A stretch of DNA of 64,000 nucleotides from Candidatus Accumulibacter necessarius. GTDB lineage: Bacteria > Pseudomonadota > Gammaproteobacteria > Burkholderiales > Rhodocyclaceae. Below, piece after piece: positions 1 to 7,576 of the stretch; positions within the stretch are counted from its first letter, which is position 1; every line of letters starts with the position of its first letter. The DNA is taken from contig JAFLDL010000013.1 of assembly GCA_017302435.1 (NCBI GenBank), positions 1-64,000 of the forward strand. The letters are read 5' to 3'. The notes beneath the pieces were generated by a model. It did not search any database and was not told the DNA's origin. It worked only from the letters and a program-made list of their open reading frames with translations. Made by a program: the position numbers and the translations under genes.

Positions 1-281
1 GCCCCCTGTTGCTCGCCGGTGTCGCCCGCCTGACTCAGCACGCCGGCAAATCTCGCCTCCTGCTCACACTTTCCCATGCGGCGGGGGATCAGATCAAGGC
101 GATGATCGCCAGTATCCGCAAGGGTCTTGACCAGGTTCGGGCAAGTGCGCCTCAGTTGCCGAAAGCTGGCCGATGGCCGGCGCTTGTCCGCTACATCGTC
201 GATAAAATCCTCAACGCCAGACCGAAAACATCGTTCCCCACTCCTCTGGCTATCCCAAGACGCGCACTCGCTCCGGGTTAA
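1..281 (+). CDS. C-terminal fragment, possibly a transposase tail (partial)
   Basis: The reading frame is open from the left edge and stops at 279-281, so only the last ~92 residues are visible. The basic, leucine-rich helical stretch (KSRLLLTLSHAAGDQIKAM, then RWPALVRYI) resembles the C-terminal ends of DDE transposases of the IS4/IS1380 type as I remember them. No catalytic residue is inside the window, so this is a weak resemblance and not a family assignment. It could also be the end of an unrelated gene. No terminal inverted repeat was recognised downstream before the next gene at 464. Confidence 0.3.
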   Translation, partial: PLLLAGVARLTQHAGKSRLLLTLSHAAGDQIKAMIASIRKGLDQVRASAPQLPKAGRWPALVRYIVDKILNARPKTSFPTPLAIPRRALAPG

Positions 282-463
282 CAGAGGATTCTAGGATGAT
301 GGAGGGGGCATCGCCTTGTGTCCGCCGCCTGTGAAGTATCAACTGTGAACTTTCTCCTGTGCCATTTGCCGGTAGAATCGTCGAAAATAGTATTGTCTCG
401 ACTCGTGCCAGGCTGGTGGCGAAAAGTGCGTGCTGGTCGTGTCATTAGCGGTTTGAGGAAAAG

Positions 464-1423
464 ATGTCACTGTTCCTTCGTGAAGAAGACGTTAAGCAAC
501 TGTTGAGCATGCCGATGGCGCTCGAGGCGGTCGAGTCTGCGCACCGTGCACTCTCGTCAGGGTTGGCCTGTGACGTGCCCAGGCAACGTACGCGCCTGCC
601 GCAGACGACGCTCCATATCCTGCAGGGGGCTTTGCCGCAGTTTGACGTGATTGGTTACAAGGCCTACACCAGCAATCGATCCGGTGTCCGCTTCCTGGTT
701 CACCTTTTTCGTGCGTCGCGCGGCAACCTGCTTGCGGTAATTGAGGCCGATCTTCTGGGTATGATGCGTACGGGTGCTGCGTCAGGAGTGGCGACGCGCT
801 GGCTGGCCAGGCCGGACGCGCAGGTGGCGGGCGTGTTTGGTGCCGGCTGGCAGGCGGAGGGGCATATCGAAGCGCTCGCGACGGTGTGTCCGTTGCTGCG
901 GGTTAAGGTCTACGCGCGCCACGCCGAGCGCTTGGCGGCCTTTTGCAAGAAAATGTCCGAACGTCTCGCCCTTGAGGTGATCCCGGCGGCTTCACCGGAA
1001 GACGTAGTACGGGGCAGCGATATCGTGAGCACGGTGACGACCTCGGCAACGCCGCTGTTTGCAGCTGAGTGGCTGTCGCCGGGAACACATATCAATGCCG
1101 CTGGCTCGAATTCACTGATTCGCCGCGAACTGGGCGAAGATGTTCTGAAGCGCTGCTCGCCGATCGTTGTAGACAGTGTCGAAACGGCGCTGCATGAGTC
1201 TGGTGACTTGTTGCCGTTGCTGGAAAAAGGCCGCTTGCACGCTCGTCAGCTGATCGAACTCGGAGACGTGATCTGTGGACGACAGCCAGGGCGCTCAACG
1301 GCTGAGGAGATCACCTTGTTCGAGTCGCAGGGCATGGCCGTCCAGGATCTTGCACTGGCCGCCCGCCTGGAAACGCTGGCTCGTGAGCGCGGACTCGGTG
1401 TCGAATTGCCTTATGGTGGCTAG
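464..1423 (+). CDS. Ornithine cyclodeaminase / mu-crystallin family protein
   Basis: 319 aa, the usual length for this NAD(P)-dependent family (ornithine or lysine cyclodeaminases, ketimine and pyrroline-2-carboxylate reductases, alanine dehydrogenases). Visible family marks are a substrate-side lysine in GYKAYTSN (K66), the RTGAASGVAT segment (102-111), a Rossmann glycine motif GAGWQAEGH (126-134), and the C-terminal ITLFESQG...VQDLALAARL block. A purine-rich TGAGGAAAAG sits just before the ATG. The gene lies 33 bp before a PP2C phosphatase on the same strand, so the two may be co-transcribed although no functional link is obvious. The family is clear; the substrate cannot be told from sequence. 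Confidence 0.85.
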   Translation: MSLFLREEDVKQLLSMPMALEAVESAHRALSSGLACDVPRQRTRLPQTTLHILQGALPQFDVIGYKAYTSNRSGVRFLVHLFRASRGNLLAVIEADLLGMMRTGAASGVATRWLARPDAQVAGVFGAGWQAEGHIEALATVCPLLRVKVYARHAERLAAFCKKMSERLALEVIPAASPEDVVRGSDIVSTVTTSATPLFAAEWLSPGTHINAAGSNSLIRRELGEDVLKRCSPIVVDSVETALHESGDLLPLLEKGRLHARQLIELGDVICGRQPGRSTAEEITLFESQGMAVQDLALAARLETLARERGLGVELPYGG

Positions 1424-1456
1424 GTTGACAGAACGCTCTGGTGTCGGGAGCGCAGG

Positions 1457-2293
1457 ATGATGGAGACCAACCGTCTAAAGGGGGCGCTGGAAATGGTCGT
1501 TCGTACCGATCCGGGACTGGTGCGGGCAAAGAATGAAGATTCGGTGTTTGCCGATGCCAGTCACGGTCTGGCGATCCTGGCCGACGGAATGGGTGGCTAC
1601 AACGCCGGAGAAGTCGCCAGCAGAATGGCAACGATGCTTCTGGCAAGCCGGCTGGAAGCCGCCTTTGCGACAACCGCAGCGCACGAAACCGACCGCATGA
1701 CCGGACAGCCGTTTGCCAGTCGTTGCCTGGCGGAGCAGATCGAGGCGGTGAACTCGGCGATCTATAATGCGGCAGAGGATGACGCGAAGTTCGTCGGGAT
1801 GGGCACGACGCTGGTGGCGGCCGTCTTTTGTGATGACCGAGTGGTTGTCGCGCACGTTGGCGACTCGCGGTTGTACCGTCTGCGTGGCGAGGAGTTCATG
1901 GCCATCACGCATGATCACTCCTTCTTGCAGGAGCAGATTGACCAGGGCCTGATGTCGGCGGAAGAGGCGCGTTATTCGCTCAACAGGAACCTTGTGACGC
2001 GAGCGGTCGGCGTCGATGATAAGGTTGAACCGGAGATTCATGTTTACTCTGTCCGGGCGGGCGATGTCTATCTGCTGTGTTCTGATGGTCTCTACGACAT
2101 GGTCGATGAGGCGGAGATTCAGCAGGCATTGGAAACGTTCGGCGCCAACCTCGAGCTTTCCGCGACGCAACTGATTCAGATGGCCAACGACAACGGCGGT
2201 GACGACAATATCTCGGTGGTTGTGGTCAAAGTATTGCGTGAGTTCCCGGTCGCTGTAGGAGGTTTGTCCAAACTCTGGTCATGGCTCAATTAA
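1457..2293 (+). CDS. PP2C-family serine/threonine protein phosphatase
   Basis: 278 aa, a single-domain soluble PPM/PP2C phosphatase of the bacterial Stp/PppA type, which removes phosphate from Ser/Thr residues using Mn2+ or Mg2+. All signature motifs are present: RAKNEDS (23-29), ADGMGG (42-47), MGTT (115-118), VGDSR (134-138), CSDGL (208-212) and GGDDNIS (247-253). Its end overlaps the next gene's frame near an upstream ATG. Directly downstream is an FHA protein, which reads phosphothreonine, so the pair probably writes off and reads a phospho-Thr signal. The partner kinase is not in this window. Confidence 0.93.
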   Translation: MMETNRLKGALEMVVRTDPGLVRAKNEDSVFADASHGLAILADGMGGYNAGEVASRMATMLLASRLEAAFATTAAHETDRMTGQPFASRCLAEQIEAVNSAIYNAAEDDAKFVGMGTTLVAAVFCDDRVVVAHVGDSRLYRLRGEEFMAITHDHSFLQEQIDQGLMSAEEARYSLNRNLVTRAVGVDDKVEPEIHVYSVRAGDVYLLCSDGLYDMVDEAEIQQALETFGANLELSATQLIQMANDNGGDDNISVVVVKVLREFPVAVGGLSKLWSWLN

Positions 2294-2307
2294 GGACGAA
2301 GAAGGCG

Positions 2308-2988
2308 ATGGCAAAGCTGATACTTAGCATGGATGGTCTGGTCCTCAAGGAAATCCCTCTGCGCAAGGAGCACATGAGCATTGGCCGCAAGGCACACAAC
2401 GACATCCAGATCGACAACATGGCGATCAGTGGTGAGCATGCAGCGGTGGTGACCATCCTCAACGATTCCTTCCTGGAGGATTTGAACAGCACCAACGGAA
2501 CCCTTGTCAATGGTCAGCCGATCAAGAAGCATTTCCTGAAGGACGGCGACGTCATCGAGTTTGGCAAGTACAAGATGAAGTATCTTGTCGAAGCCGTTGC
2601 CTCGGGAGAGACCTCCGAGTACGACAAGAGCACGCCATTCCGCTCCGAACCCCTGCAGGTGGTTTACGGCGACCGGGATGCAATGACTGCCAGCGCGCCG
2701 CAGGGTAGTGCCATGGCGCCCACCCTGCCGGGTGCAGCCATCCAGTTGCTCAGTGGTTCCAACGCTGGCCACCAGTTGCAACTGACCAAGACGCTGACGA
2801 CACTCGGCAGGCGTGGTCAGGTGGCGGTGATTGCCCGGCGACCACAGGGTTACTTCCTTACCCACGTCGAAGGATCGGACTTCCCGCTTTTGAATGGCCA
2901 GGTTGTTGACGCTCAGGCTCGGCGTCTGGAAAACCACGATGTAATCGAGATTGCTGGCGTGAAGATGGAATTCTTCCTGAAGAACTGA
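2308..2988 (+). CDS. Tandem FHA-domain phosphothreonine-binding protein
   Basis: 226 aa from the chosen ATG at 2308 (MAKLILSMDG). An in-frame ATG at 2281 would overlap the phosphatase, but the AGAAGG just before 2308 and the FHA fold beginning at residue 2 favour the later start. FHA domain 1 (about 3-90) has GR (26-27), SGEH (41-44) and NSTNGT (60-65), the residues that bind pThr. The C-terminal part (about 140-226) is a second, degenerate FHA-like unit with TLGRRGQ and LLNGQ but no SxxH. It probably docks phosphorylated partners of the neighbouring phosphatase and ATPase. Confidence 0.88.
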   Translation: MAKLILSMDGLVLKEIPLRKEHMSIGRKAHNDIQIDNMAISGEHAAVVTILNDSFLEDLNSTNGTLVNGQPIKKHFLKDGDVIEFGKYKMKYLVEAVASGETSEYDKSTPFRSEPLQVVYGDRDAMTASAPQGSAMAPTLPGAAIQLLSGSNAGHQLQLTKTLTTLGRRGQVAVIARRPQGYFLTHVEGSDFPLLNGQVVDAQARRLENHDVIEIAGVKMEFFLKN

Positions 2989-3085
2989 TGGGAAATCGTC
3001 TTCTGGTCAGGCGAGGCAGTCATTGGTCTTGGGCTCTGGCGACAATGGGCAGCAGCGGACAGCATCGAAATCCGGTGGAGCCAGC

Positions 3086-3853
3086 ATGAAAGTCAGGATT
3101 CTGGGCTGTAGCGGCGGCATTGGCGGGCGCCATCTGCGAACCACATCCATGCTCGTCGATGATGACATCCTGATCGACGCGGGGACGGGTGTCGCTGACC
3201 TGTCGCTTGCCGAACTGGCAACCATCGACCACGTTTTCCTGACCCACTCCCATCTCGACCACATTGCGTCGTTGCCCTTGCTGATCGATTCGGTCAGCGA
3301 CATGCGTTCGAGACCGGTTACCGTTTATGCCACGGCTGCGACGCTTGAGATCATTGCCAGGCACATTTTCAACTGGTCCATCTGGCCGGATTTCAGCGCC
3401 ATACCGAGCCGCGAGCAGGCGCTCATGCAGTACCGGACAATCGCTCTGGGACAGTCGGTTCGGCTGGGTCAGCGAGCGATCACGGTGCTTCCTGCAGAAC
3501 ACACGGTGCCAGCCGTTGGTTACCAGCTCGACTCGGGGTCCGCCAGTCTGGTTTTTACCGGCGACACGACGGTCAATTCCGCTTTCTGGCCGGTGATCAA
3601 TCGGATGGCGAATCTTCGCTACCTGCTGATTGAAACCGCTTTCCCAAACTCTGAGCGGAGGCTTGCCGAGATCTCGAAGCACCTGTGCCCGAGCCTGTTG
3701 GCGGAGGAGTTGAAGCAACTGAAGGTCGATGCCGAGATCTACATCAGTCATCTGAAGCCCAGCCAGATCGAGCTGACAATGTCCGAAATCGAGGCCTGTG
3801 CCGCTGATTTCAGGCCGCGCCGACTGTACAACAATCAGGTCTTCGACTTCTGA
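3086..3853 (+). CDS. Metallo-beta-lactamase-fold phosphodiesterase (class II cNMP PDE-like)
   Basis: 255 aa from ATG 3086, which is preceded by GGTGGAG; an in-frame start at 3023 would add 21 non-conserved residues. The metal site is complete: HSHLDH (54-59, with an extra H in place of the usual first spacing), H139 in PAEHT, D160 in FTGD and H222 in ISHLKP. The layout resembles bacterial class II 3',5'-cyclic-nucleotide phosphodiesterases and RNase Z-like hydrolases. It sits between the FHA gene and a GAF-containing ATPase, so hydrolysis of a cyclic nucleotide is a plausible role, but other phosphodiester substrates cannot be excluded. Confidence 0.8.
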   Translation: MKVRILGCSGGIGGRHLRTTSMLVDDDILIDAGTGVADLSLAELATIDHVFLTHSHLDHIASLPLLIDSVSDMRSRPVTVYATAATLEIIARHIFNWSIWPDFSAIPSREQALMQYRTIALGQSVRLGQRAITVLPAEHTVPAVGYQLDSGSASLVFTGDTTVNSAFWPVINRMANLRYLLIETAFPNSERRLAEISKHLCPSLLAEELKQLKVDAEIYISHLKPSQIELTMSEIEACAADFRPRRLYNNQVFDF

Positions 3854-3861
3854 TCAGGACC

Positions 3862-6231
3862 ATGGCAAGCACCCGGCCAATCGACAGCAATCTGGGCGAC
3901 ATGAGCCGGCGCCTGGGCTTCTTCAAGAATCTCCAGCGCGTCACCAACAAGATCCACGCCACCAGCAATGCTGACGAAATCATCCTCGAGATGTCGGAGG
4001 ATATCTGCGAGCTCTTTCACTGTGATCGCCTGACCATCTACCTTGTCAGCGACGACCGGCAGAATATCGTCTCCAAGCTGAAGACCGGGCTGGCTTCGCA
4101 CAAGGACATCAAGCTGCCGATTTCCGAGCAAAGCATTGCCGGTTACGTCGCGGGGTCCGGCAAGGCAGTCAACATCCGTGACGTCTACGATGATCTCGAA
4201 CTGGCGAAGCATAGCCCGCACCTGTGCTTCCTGAAGGACATCGACCGGCGTACCGGCTATCGTTCCCGGCAGATGCTGGTGGCACCGATTGTCAACGAGC
4301 AGAACAGCGAGCTGGTAGGGGTTGTACAACTGATCAACAATCGGTCGGATACCCCCTTTCCGGCCGTCGCCGAGGAGGGCATCCAGGCTCTGGCGCAGAC
4401 CCTGGCCGTGGCTTTTGCGCAGCGTCAGAAGGCGCCCCTCCCCGGGCTGAAAACGAAATACGATGCCCTGGTCAGCGATGCCATCCTCTCGGCTGCCGAA
4501 CTCGACCTGGCACAGCGCTCGGCACGGCGAAAGAACATCGATCTCGAAGAAGTGCTGATCGAGGAATTTCAGGTCAAACTGCCAGCGATCGGTGCCGCGC
4601 TGTCAAAGTTCTTTGCTGTTCCCTATGAGCCCTTCCTGCCGAACCGCATCAGGCCGATGGAGCTGTTGAAGCATCTCAAGCGGGATTACGCAGAGGCAAA
4701 TCATTGGCTGCCGGTTGAGGAGAGCGCCGACGGCCTGGTCGTCGTGACCATCGACCCGGAGCGGATCAGGGGCTCGCGGACGGTCAACAACATCTTCCCG
4801 AAGAGCCGGATAGCCTATCGCGTCACGACCCACCGGGATTTCCTGCAACTGATCAACCAGTTCTTCGGCGACCTGTCGAAAATGGATTCTGTCGGCGACC
4901 TCTTGTCCGGGCTCGACGACGATGAAGCGAGCGATGTGTCCGGCAGCAGTGCCGAGGTACTCAGTGCTGCGGCGGACAACGAACTCGTTCGCCTGGTGAA
5001 CAAGATCATCGTCGAGGCCTATCAGAAGGGCGCGTCGGATATCCACATCGAGCCACGGCCTGGCAAGGAAAAGACGGTCATCCGCTTCCGGCGGGACGGT
5101 GCCCTGGCGCCGTACATCGAAATTCCGCCATCCTACCGAAGTGCCCTGATCGCGCGTCTCAAGATCATGTCCGATCTCGACATTTCGGAGAAACGCCGGC
5201 CGCAGGATGGCAAGATCAAGTTCAAGCGTTGGGGGCCGTTGGACATCGAGCTGCGGGTGGCGACAATCCCGACGGCCGGCGGCATGGAGGACGTCGTGCT
5301 ACGCATCCTCGCCGCCGGCGAACCGATCCCGCTCGCGGATCTCGGTGTCACGGAGCACAACCTCGCGCGGCTGAAGACCCTGATCGCCAGGCCCTACGGG
5401 CTGTTCTTCGTCTGCGGCCCGACCGGATCGGGAAAGACGACCACCCTGCACTCGATCCTCAGCTACATCAACCGGCCGGAAACCAAGATCTGGACCGCCG
5501 AGGACCCGGTTGAAATCACCCAGAGGGGCCTGCGTCAGGTGCAGGTCAACAAGAAGGCCGGGCTCGATTTTGCGACCGTGATGCGGGCCTTCCTGCGCGC
5601 TGACCCGGACGTGATCATGGTCGGTGAAATGCGAGACCGGGAGACCGTATCGATCGGCATCGAAGCCTCTCTCACCGGCCACCTGGTTTTCGCCACCCTG
5701 CATACCAACAGCGCTCCCGAGTCGACCAATCGTCTGCTCGACATGGGCATGGACCCCTTCAATTTTGCTGACGCGCTCCTCGGCATCCTTGCCCAGCGGC
5801 TTGCCAAACGCCTGTGTCCATCGTGCAAGGAGGCTTACCAGCCGACGTCAGACGAAATCCGACACCTGCTTTCCGAGTATTGCGCCGAAATGGCGCATAC
5901 GCAGGAATGGCAGGCGGACCCGCAGGCTGCTGCCGAGCGCGTGCGCCAGGAATGGCTGGCAAGGCACACGCGGGGCGGCAAGTTCACGCTCTATCGAGCG
6001 CGCGGCTGCGATGCCTGTGCCGGCAGTGGCTACAAGGGACGTGTGGGCCTGCACGAGCTACTGAGTGGGACCGATCTGGTCAAGCAGCAGATCCAGGAGC
6101 GCGCGCGCGTTGCTGAACTGCTCGCCACGGCACTCAACGAGGGCATGCATACGCTCAAGATGGACGGCATCGAGAAAATCCTGTCCGGCATCACCGACCT
6201 GAAGCAGGTGCGCGCGGTCTGCGTCAAGTAG
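3862..6231 (+). CDS. GAF-domain GspE/PilB-family assembly ATPase
   Basis: 789 aa, longer than ordinary PilB or GspE (~570) because of an N-terminal GAF domain (about 20-195). After it come a GspE N-terminal domain (about 200-330) and the secretion ATPase core: Walker A GPTGSGKTTT (519-528), an Asp-box region, RADPDVIMVGEMRD (Walker B), TGHLVFATLHTN (His box), and the zinc tetracysteine C652/C655 and C716/C719 typical of extension ATPases. It starts 8 bp after the phosphodiesterase and precedes two pilin genes, so it probably powers assembly of a pilus or pseudopilus in response to a ligand bound by GAF. No pilC or pilD homologue is in the window. Confidence 0.9.
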   Translation: MASTRPIDSNLGDMSRRLGFFKNLQRVTNKIHATSNADEIILEMSEDICELFHCDRLTIYLVSDDRQNIVSKLKTGLASHKDIKLPISEQSIAGYVAGSGKAVNIRDVYDDLELAKHSPHLCFLKDIDRRTGYRSRQMLVAPIVNEQNSELVGVVQLINNRSDTPFPAVAEEGIQALAQTLAVAFAQRQKAPLPGLKTKYDALVSDAILSAAELDLAQRSARRKNIDLEEVLIEEFQVKLPAIGAALSKFFAVPYEPFLPNRIRPMELLKHLKRDYAEANHWLPVEESADGLVVVTIDPERIRGSRTVNNIFPKSRIAYRVTTHRDFLQLINQFFGDLSKMDSVGDLLSGLDDDEASDVSGSSAEVLSAAADNELVRLVNKIIVEAYQKGASDIHIEPRPGKEKTVIRFRRDGALAPYIEIPPSYRSALIARLKIMSDLDISEKRRPQDGKIKFKRWGPLDIELRVATIPTAGGMEDVVLRILAAGEPIPLADLGVTEHNLARLKTLIARPYGLFFVCGPTGSGKTTTLHSILSYINRPETKIWTAEDPVEITQRGLRQVQVNKKAGLDFATVMRAFLRADPDVIMVGEMRDRETVSIGIEASLTGHLVFATLHTNSAPESTNRLLDMGMDPFNFADALLGILAQRLAKRLCPSCKEAYQPTSDEIRHLLSEYCAEMAHTQEWQADPQAAAERVRQEWLARHTRGGKFTLYRARGCDACAGSGYKGRVGLHELLSGTDLVKQQIQERARVAELLATALNEGMHTLKMDGIEKILSGITDLKQVRAVCVK

Positions 6232-6258
6232 GGATGGTCATGTGGGCGGCGTCGGGCC

Positions 6259-6318
6259 GTCAGGCAGCGAATCGTTGCGTAGAACCTCCTCCGGAAAGAC
6301 CATGGCAGCCAGTCAGGC
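6259..6318 (+). promoter_or_regulatory. Two GTCAGGC boxes upstream of the first pilin promoter
   Basis: Identical GTCAGGC heptamers occur at 6259-6265 and 6312-6318, 131 and 78 bp upstream of the -24 element at 6390. The same sequence recurs at nearly the same distance before the second pilin promoter. This is the spacing expected of enhancer-binding-protein sites; PilR is the obvious candidate by analogy, but that is inference. Confidence 0.45.
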
Positions 6319-6389
6319 AAGCCGGGCTATTCGGTCAAGTCCCTCTCGCCCGCGTGCCAAAGAGCAATTCTCCGGATGGGTTCAGGCTC

Positions 6390-6405
6390 TGGCACGAAAA
6401 TCGCT
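6390..6405 (+). promoter_or_regulatory. Sigma-54 promoter of the first short pilin
   Basis: TGGCACGAAAATCGCT matches the RpoN consensus TGGCACG-N4-TTGCW with one mismatch. The invariant GG and GC are exactly 12 bp apart. Predicted +1 is near 6416, giving a ~40 nt leader to the ATG at 6456. Confidence 0.75.
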
Positions 6406-6455
6406 TTTTCATTCGGAGGATTACCCATCACCTTGGCCAGAAGGACTGACATCCC

Positions 6456-6641
6456 ATGAACAAGCAGGAAAAAGGTTTCACGCTGATCGAGCTGATGATC
6501 GTGGTTGCGATCATCGGCATCCTGGCGGCGATTGCGGTCCCGCAGTTCACCGACTATACGAAGAAGGGTGAAGACAAGGCAGCGCAGAGCGATGCGCGGA
6601 ACCTGTTGACGGCTGCCACCAGCGCCAGCGCCAACGACTAG
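6456..6641 (+). CDS. Short type IV pilin (PilA-N-like), copy 1
   Basis: 61 aa with a class III signal [13 protein letters not shown]: prepilin peptidase cuts after Gly7, Phe becomes residue 1 and Glu5 is present. The mature form is ~54 aa, essentially only the N-terminal helix ([17 protein letters not shown]) plus a short charged segment ([12 protein letters not shown]) and tail. Ordinary pilins have a further ~80-100 residues of globular domain. Aromatics are limited to F1, F24 and Y27. AGAAGG lies upstream of the start. The first 45 mature residues differ from copy 2 at only one position, indicating duplication. It resembles the PilA-N subunit of Geobacter. Confidence 0.88.
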   Translation: MNKQEKGFTLIELMIVVAIIGILAAIAVPQFTDYTKKGEDKAAQSDARNLLTAATSASAND

Positions 6642-6720
6642 CCTTGGCGGGTAGCCACCATGGAACGACTGCGGTTTGCTCCGGTGCCGTTTTGGCATCG
6701 TCCCTCAAGGCAAGAAGCGT

Positions 6721-6768
6721 CGGTCAGGCTGACCGCGAGGGAATGTGGGCTGACATTTTTTGTCAGCC
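6721..6768 (+). promoter_or_regulatory. Two inverted repeats upstream of the second pilin promoter
   Basis: A perfect 7-bp palindrome with a 1-nt spacer (CGGTCAGGCTGACCG, 6721-6735) and an 8-bp inverted repeat with a 5-T loop (GGCTGACA/TGTCAGCC, 6748-6768). Both contain the GTCAG/CTGAC core and lie 70-117 bp before the -24 box at 6838, where a sigma-54 activator would bind. The second could instead be an RNA hairpin, but no T tract follows it. Confidence 0.5.
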
Positions 6769-6837
6769 GGGTGACGCTAATGGGGGGAATACCCGGTGGC
6801 GGGGCTGAAAAAGGTGCTGTCCACTGGGCTAAAGGCC

Positions 6838-6853
6838 TGGCATGCAAAGTGCT
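6838..6853 (+). promoter_or_regulatory. Sigma-54 promoter of the second short pilin
   Basis: TGGCATGCAAAGTGCT matches TGGCAYG-N4-TTGCW with one mismatch and exact GG-GC spacing. Predicted +1 is near 6864, 42 nt before the ATG. Confidence 0.8.
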
Positions 6854-6862
6854 ATATCTAAC

Positions 6863-6881
6863 TCAACGGATTGTCCGTTGA
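6863..6881 (+). promoter_or_regulatory. 5'-terminal mRNA hairpin of the second pilin
   Basis: TCAACGGA-TTG-TCCGTTGA is a perfect 8-bp stem with a 3-nt loop. It begins at the predicted sigma-54 start site and ends 7 nt before the ribosome-binding region GGAAGGAG (6889-6896). A hairpin at the extreme 5' end often protects abundant mRNAs; this role is inferred. Copy 1 shows no equivalent. Confidence 0.5.
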
Positions 6882-6905
6882 ATTCACTGGAAGGAGCCAA
6901 CCACC

Positions 6906-7088
6906 ATGAAGAAGCTGCAAAAAGGTTTCACGCTGATCGAGCTGATGATCGTTGTGGCGATCATCGGTATTCTGGCCGCCATCGCCATCCCGCAGTTCAC
7001 CGACTACACCAAGAAGGGTGAAGACAAGGCGGCGCAGTCCGATGCGCGCAATCTGCTGACGAGTGCCGTCGGTAACTCGAACCCATGA
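6906..7088 (+). CDS. Short type IV pilin (PilA-N-like), copy 2
   Basis: 60 aa, leader [13 protein letters not shown], mature ~53 aa. The mature sequence matches copy 1 up to residue 45 except V21I, then has its own tail (SAVGNSNP). GGAAGGAG gives a strong ribosome site. It is followed after 42 bp by a small secreted protein gene with four cysteines, and both probably share the sigma-54 transcript that ends at the 7536-7565 terminator. Third-position differences from copy 1 are many, so the duplication is not recent or the protein is under strong selection. Confidence 0.9.
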   Translation: MKKLQKGFTLIELMIVVAIIGILAAIAIPQFTDYTKKGEDKAAQSDARNLLTSAVGNSNP

Positions 7089-7130
7089 ACCGTCCATGAA
7101 TCAATTCCCCTTTTCTATTGGAGACTTCAC

Positions 7131-7511
7131 ATGAAAAATATCATCCTGGGTTCGGTGTTCGCCGTCGTAGCGATCACGTCGATTTCGGCCAATGCTGCTG
7201 TCCAAGATGTCTGTACTGGTGCGGCGCTAGCAGGAGACGGCGCAACAGTCACCGGTGCCACCAGTGGCGGTACTTTTGTCAGAACGGACTTTACGCCGAA
7301 GTGCTCCGCCAATGTCTTCCTGGTCGGGGATGATCCTACTCCGACCGTTTACCGGGTGGGTGCGGCATCGCAAAAGGGCAAGACAAGGTTCAACGGTTCG
7401 ACCGTTGGCGGGGCGGTGGCTCCCGTATCCACGGGGGATCCCAAGTGCGCCGCCGCCACCTGTGTGCAAGGTGATGCGCGAACGGCTGCAGCGGCAGCGC
7501 CGAGCTCCTGA
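7131..7511 (+). CDS. Small secreted protein, candidate PilA-C / short-pilin partner
   Basis: 126 aa with a Sec signal (MKNIILGSVFAVVAI..SANA, cleavage near residue 22) and no lipobox. The mature part (~104 aa) is Gly/Thr/Ala-rich and has four cysteines (after QDV, TPK, DPK and AAT) that could form two disulfides. There are no strong homology features I can name. Its position directly after a truncated pilin, its size and its predicted extracytoplasmic location fit the second chain of a split pilin (PilA-C, also called Spc in Geobacter). Start supported by TTGGAG ten bases upstream. Confidence 0.6.
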   Translation: MKNIILGSVFAVVAITSISANAAVQDVCTGAALAGDGATVTGATSGGTFVRTDFTPKCSANVFLVGDDPTPTVYRVGAASQKGKTRFNGSTVGGAVAPVSTGDPKCAAATCVQGDARTAAAAAPSS

Positions 7512-7535
7512 ACCTCGGCACTGTCGTGTAAAAGC

Positions 7536-7565
7536 GGGCGCGCCGCAGGCTGCGCCCCTTTTTTT
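7536..7565 (+). terminator. Rho-independent terminator after the pilin unit
   Basis: Stem GGGCGC (7536-7541) pairs with GCGCCC (7552-7557), loop of 10 nt, followed by seven T residues (7559-7565). It separates the pilin transcript from the ABC exporter operon. Confidence 0.85.
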
Positions 7566-7576
7566 GACGGGTCATC

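Noticed and set aside
6660-6881. Open frame between the two pilins
   Set aside because: It covers the sigma-54 promoter and upstream boxes, has no ribosome site and no recognisable protein features.
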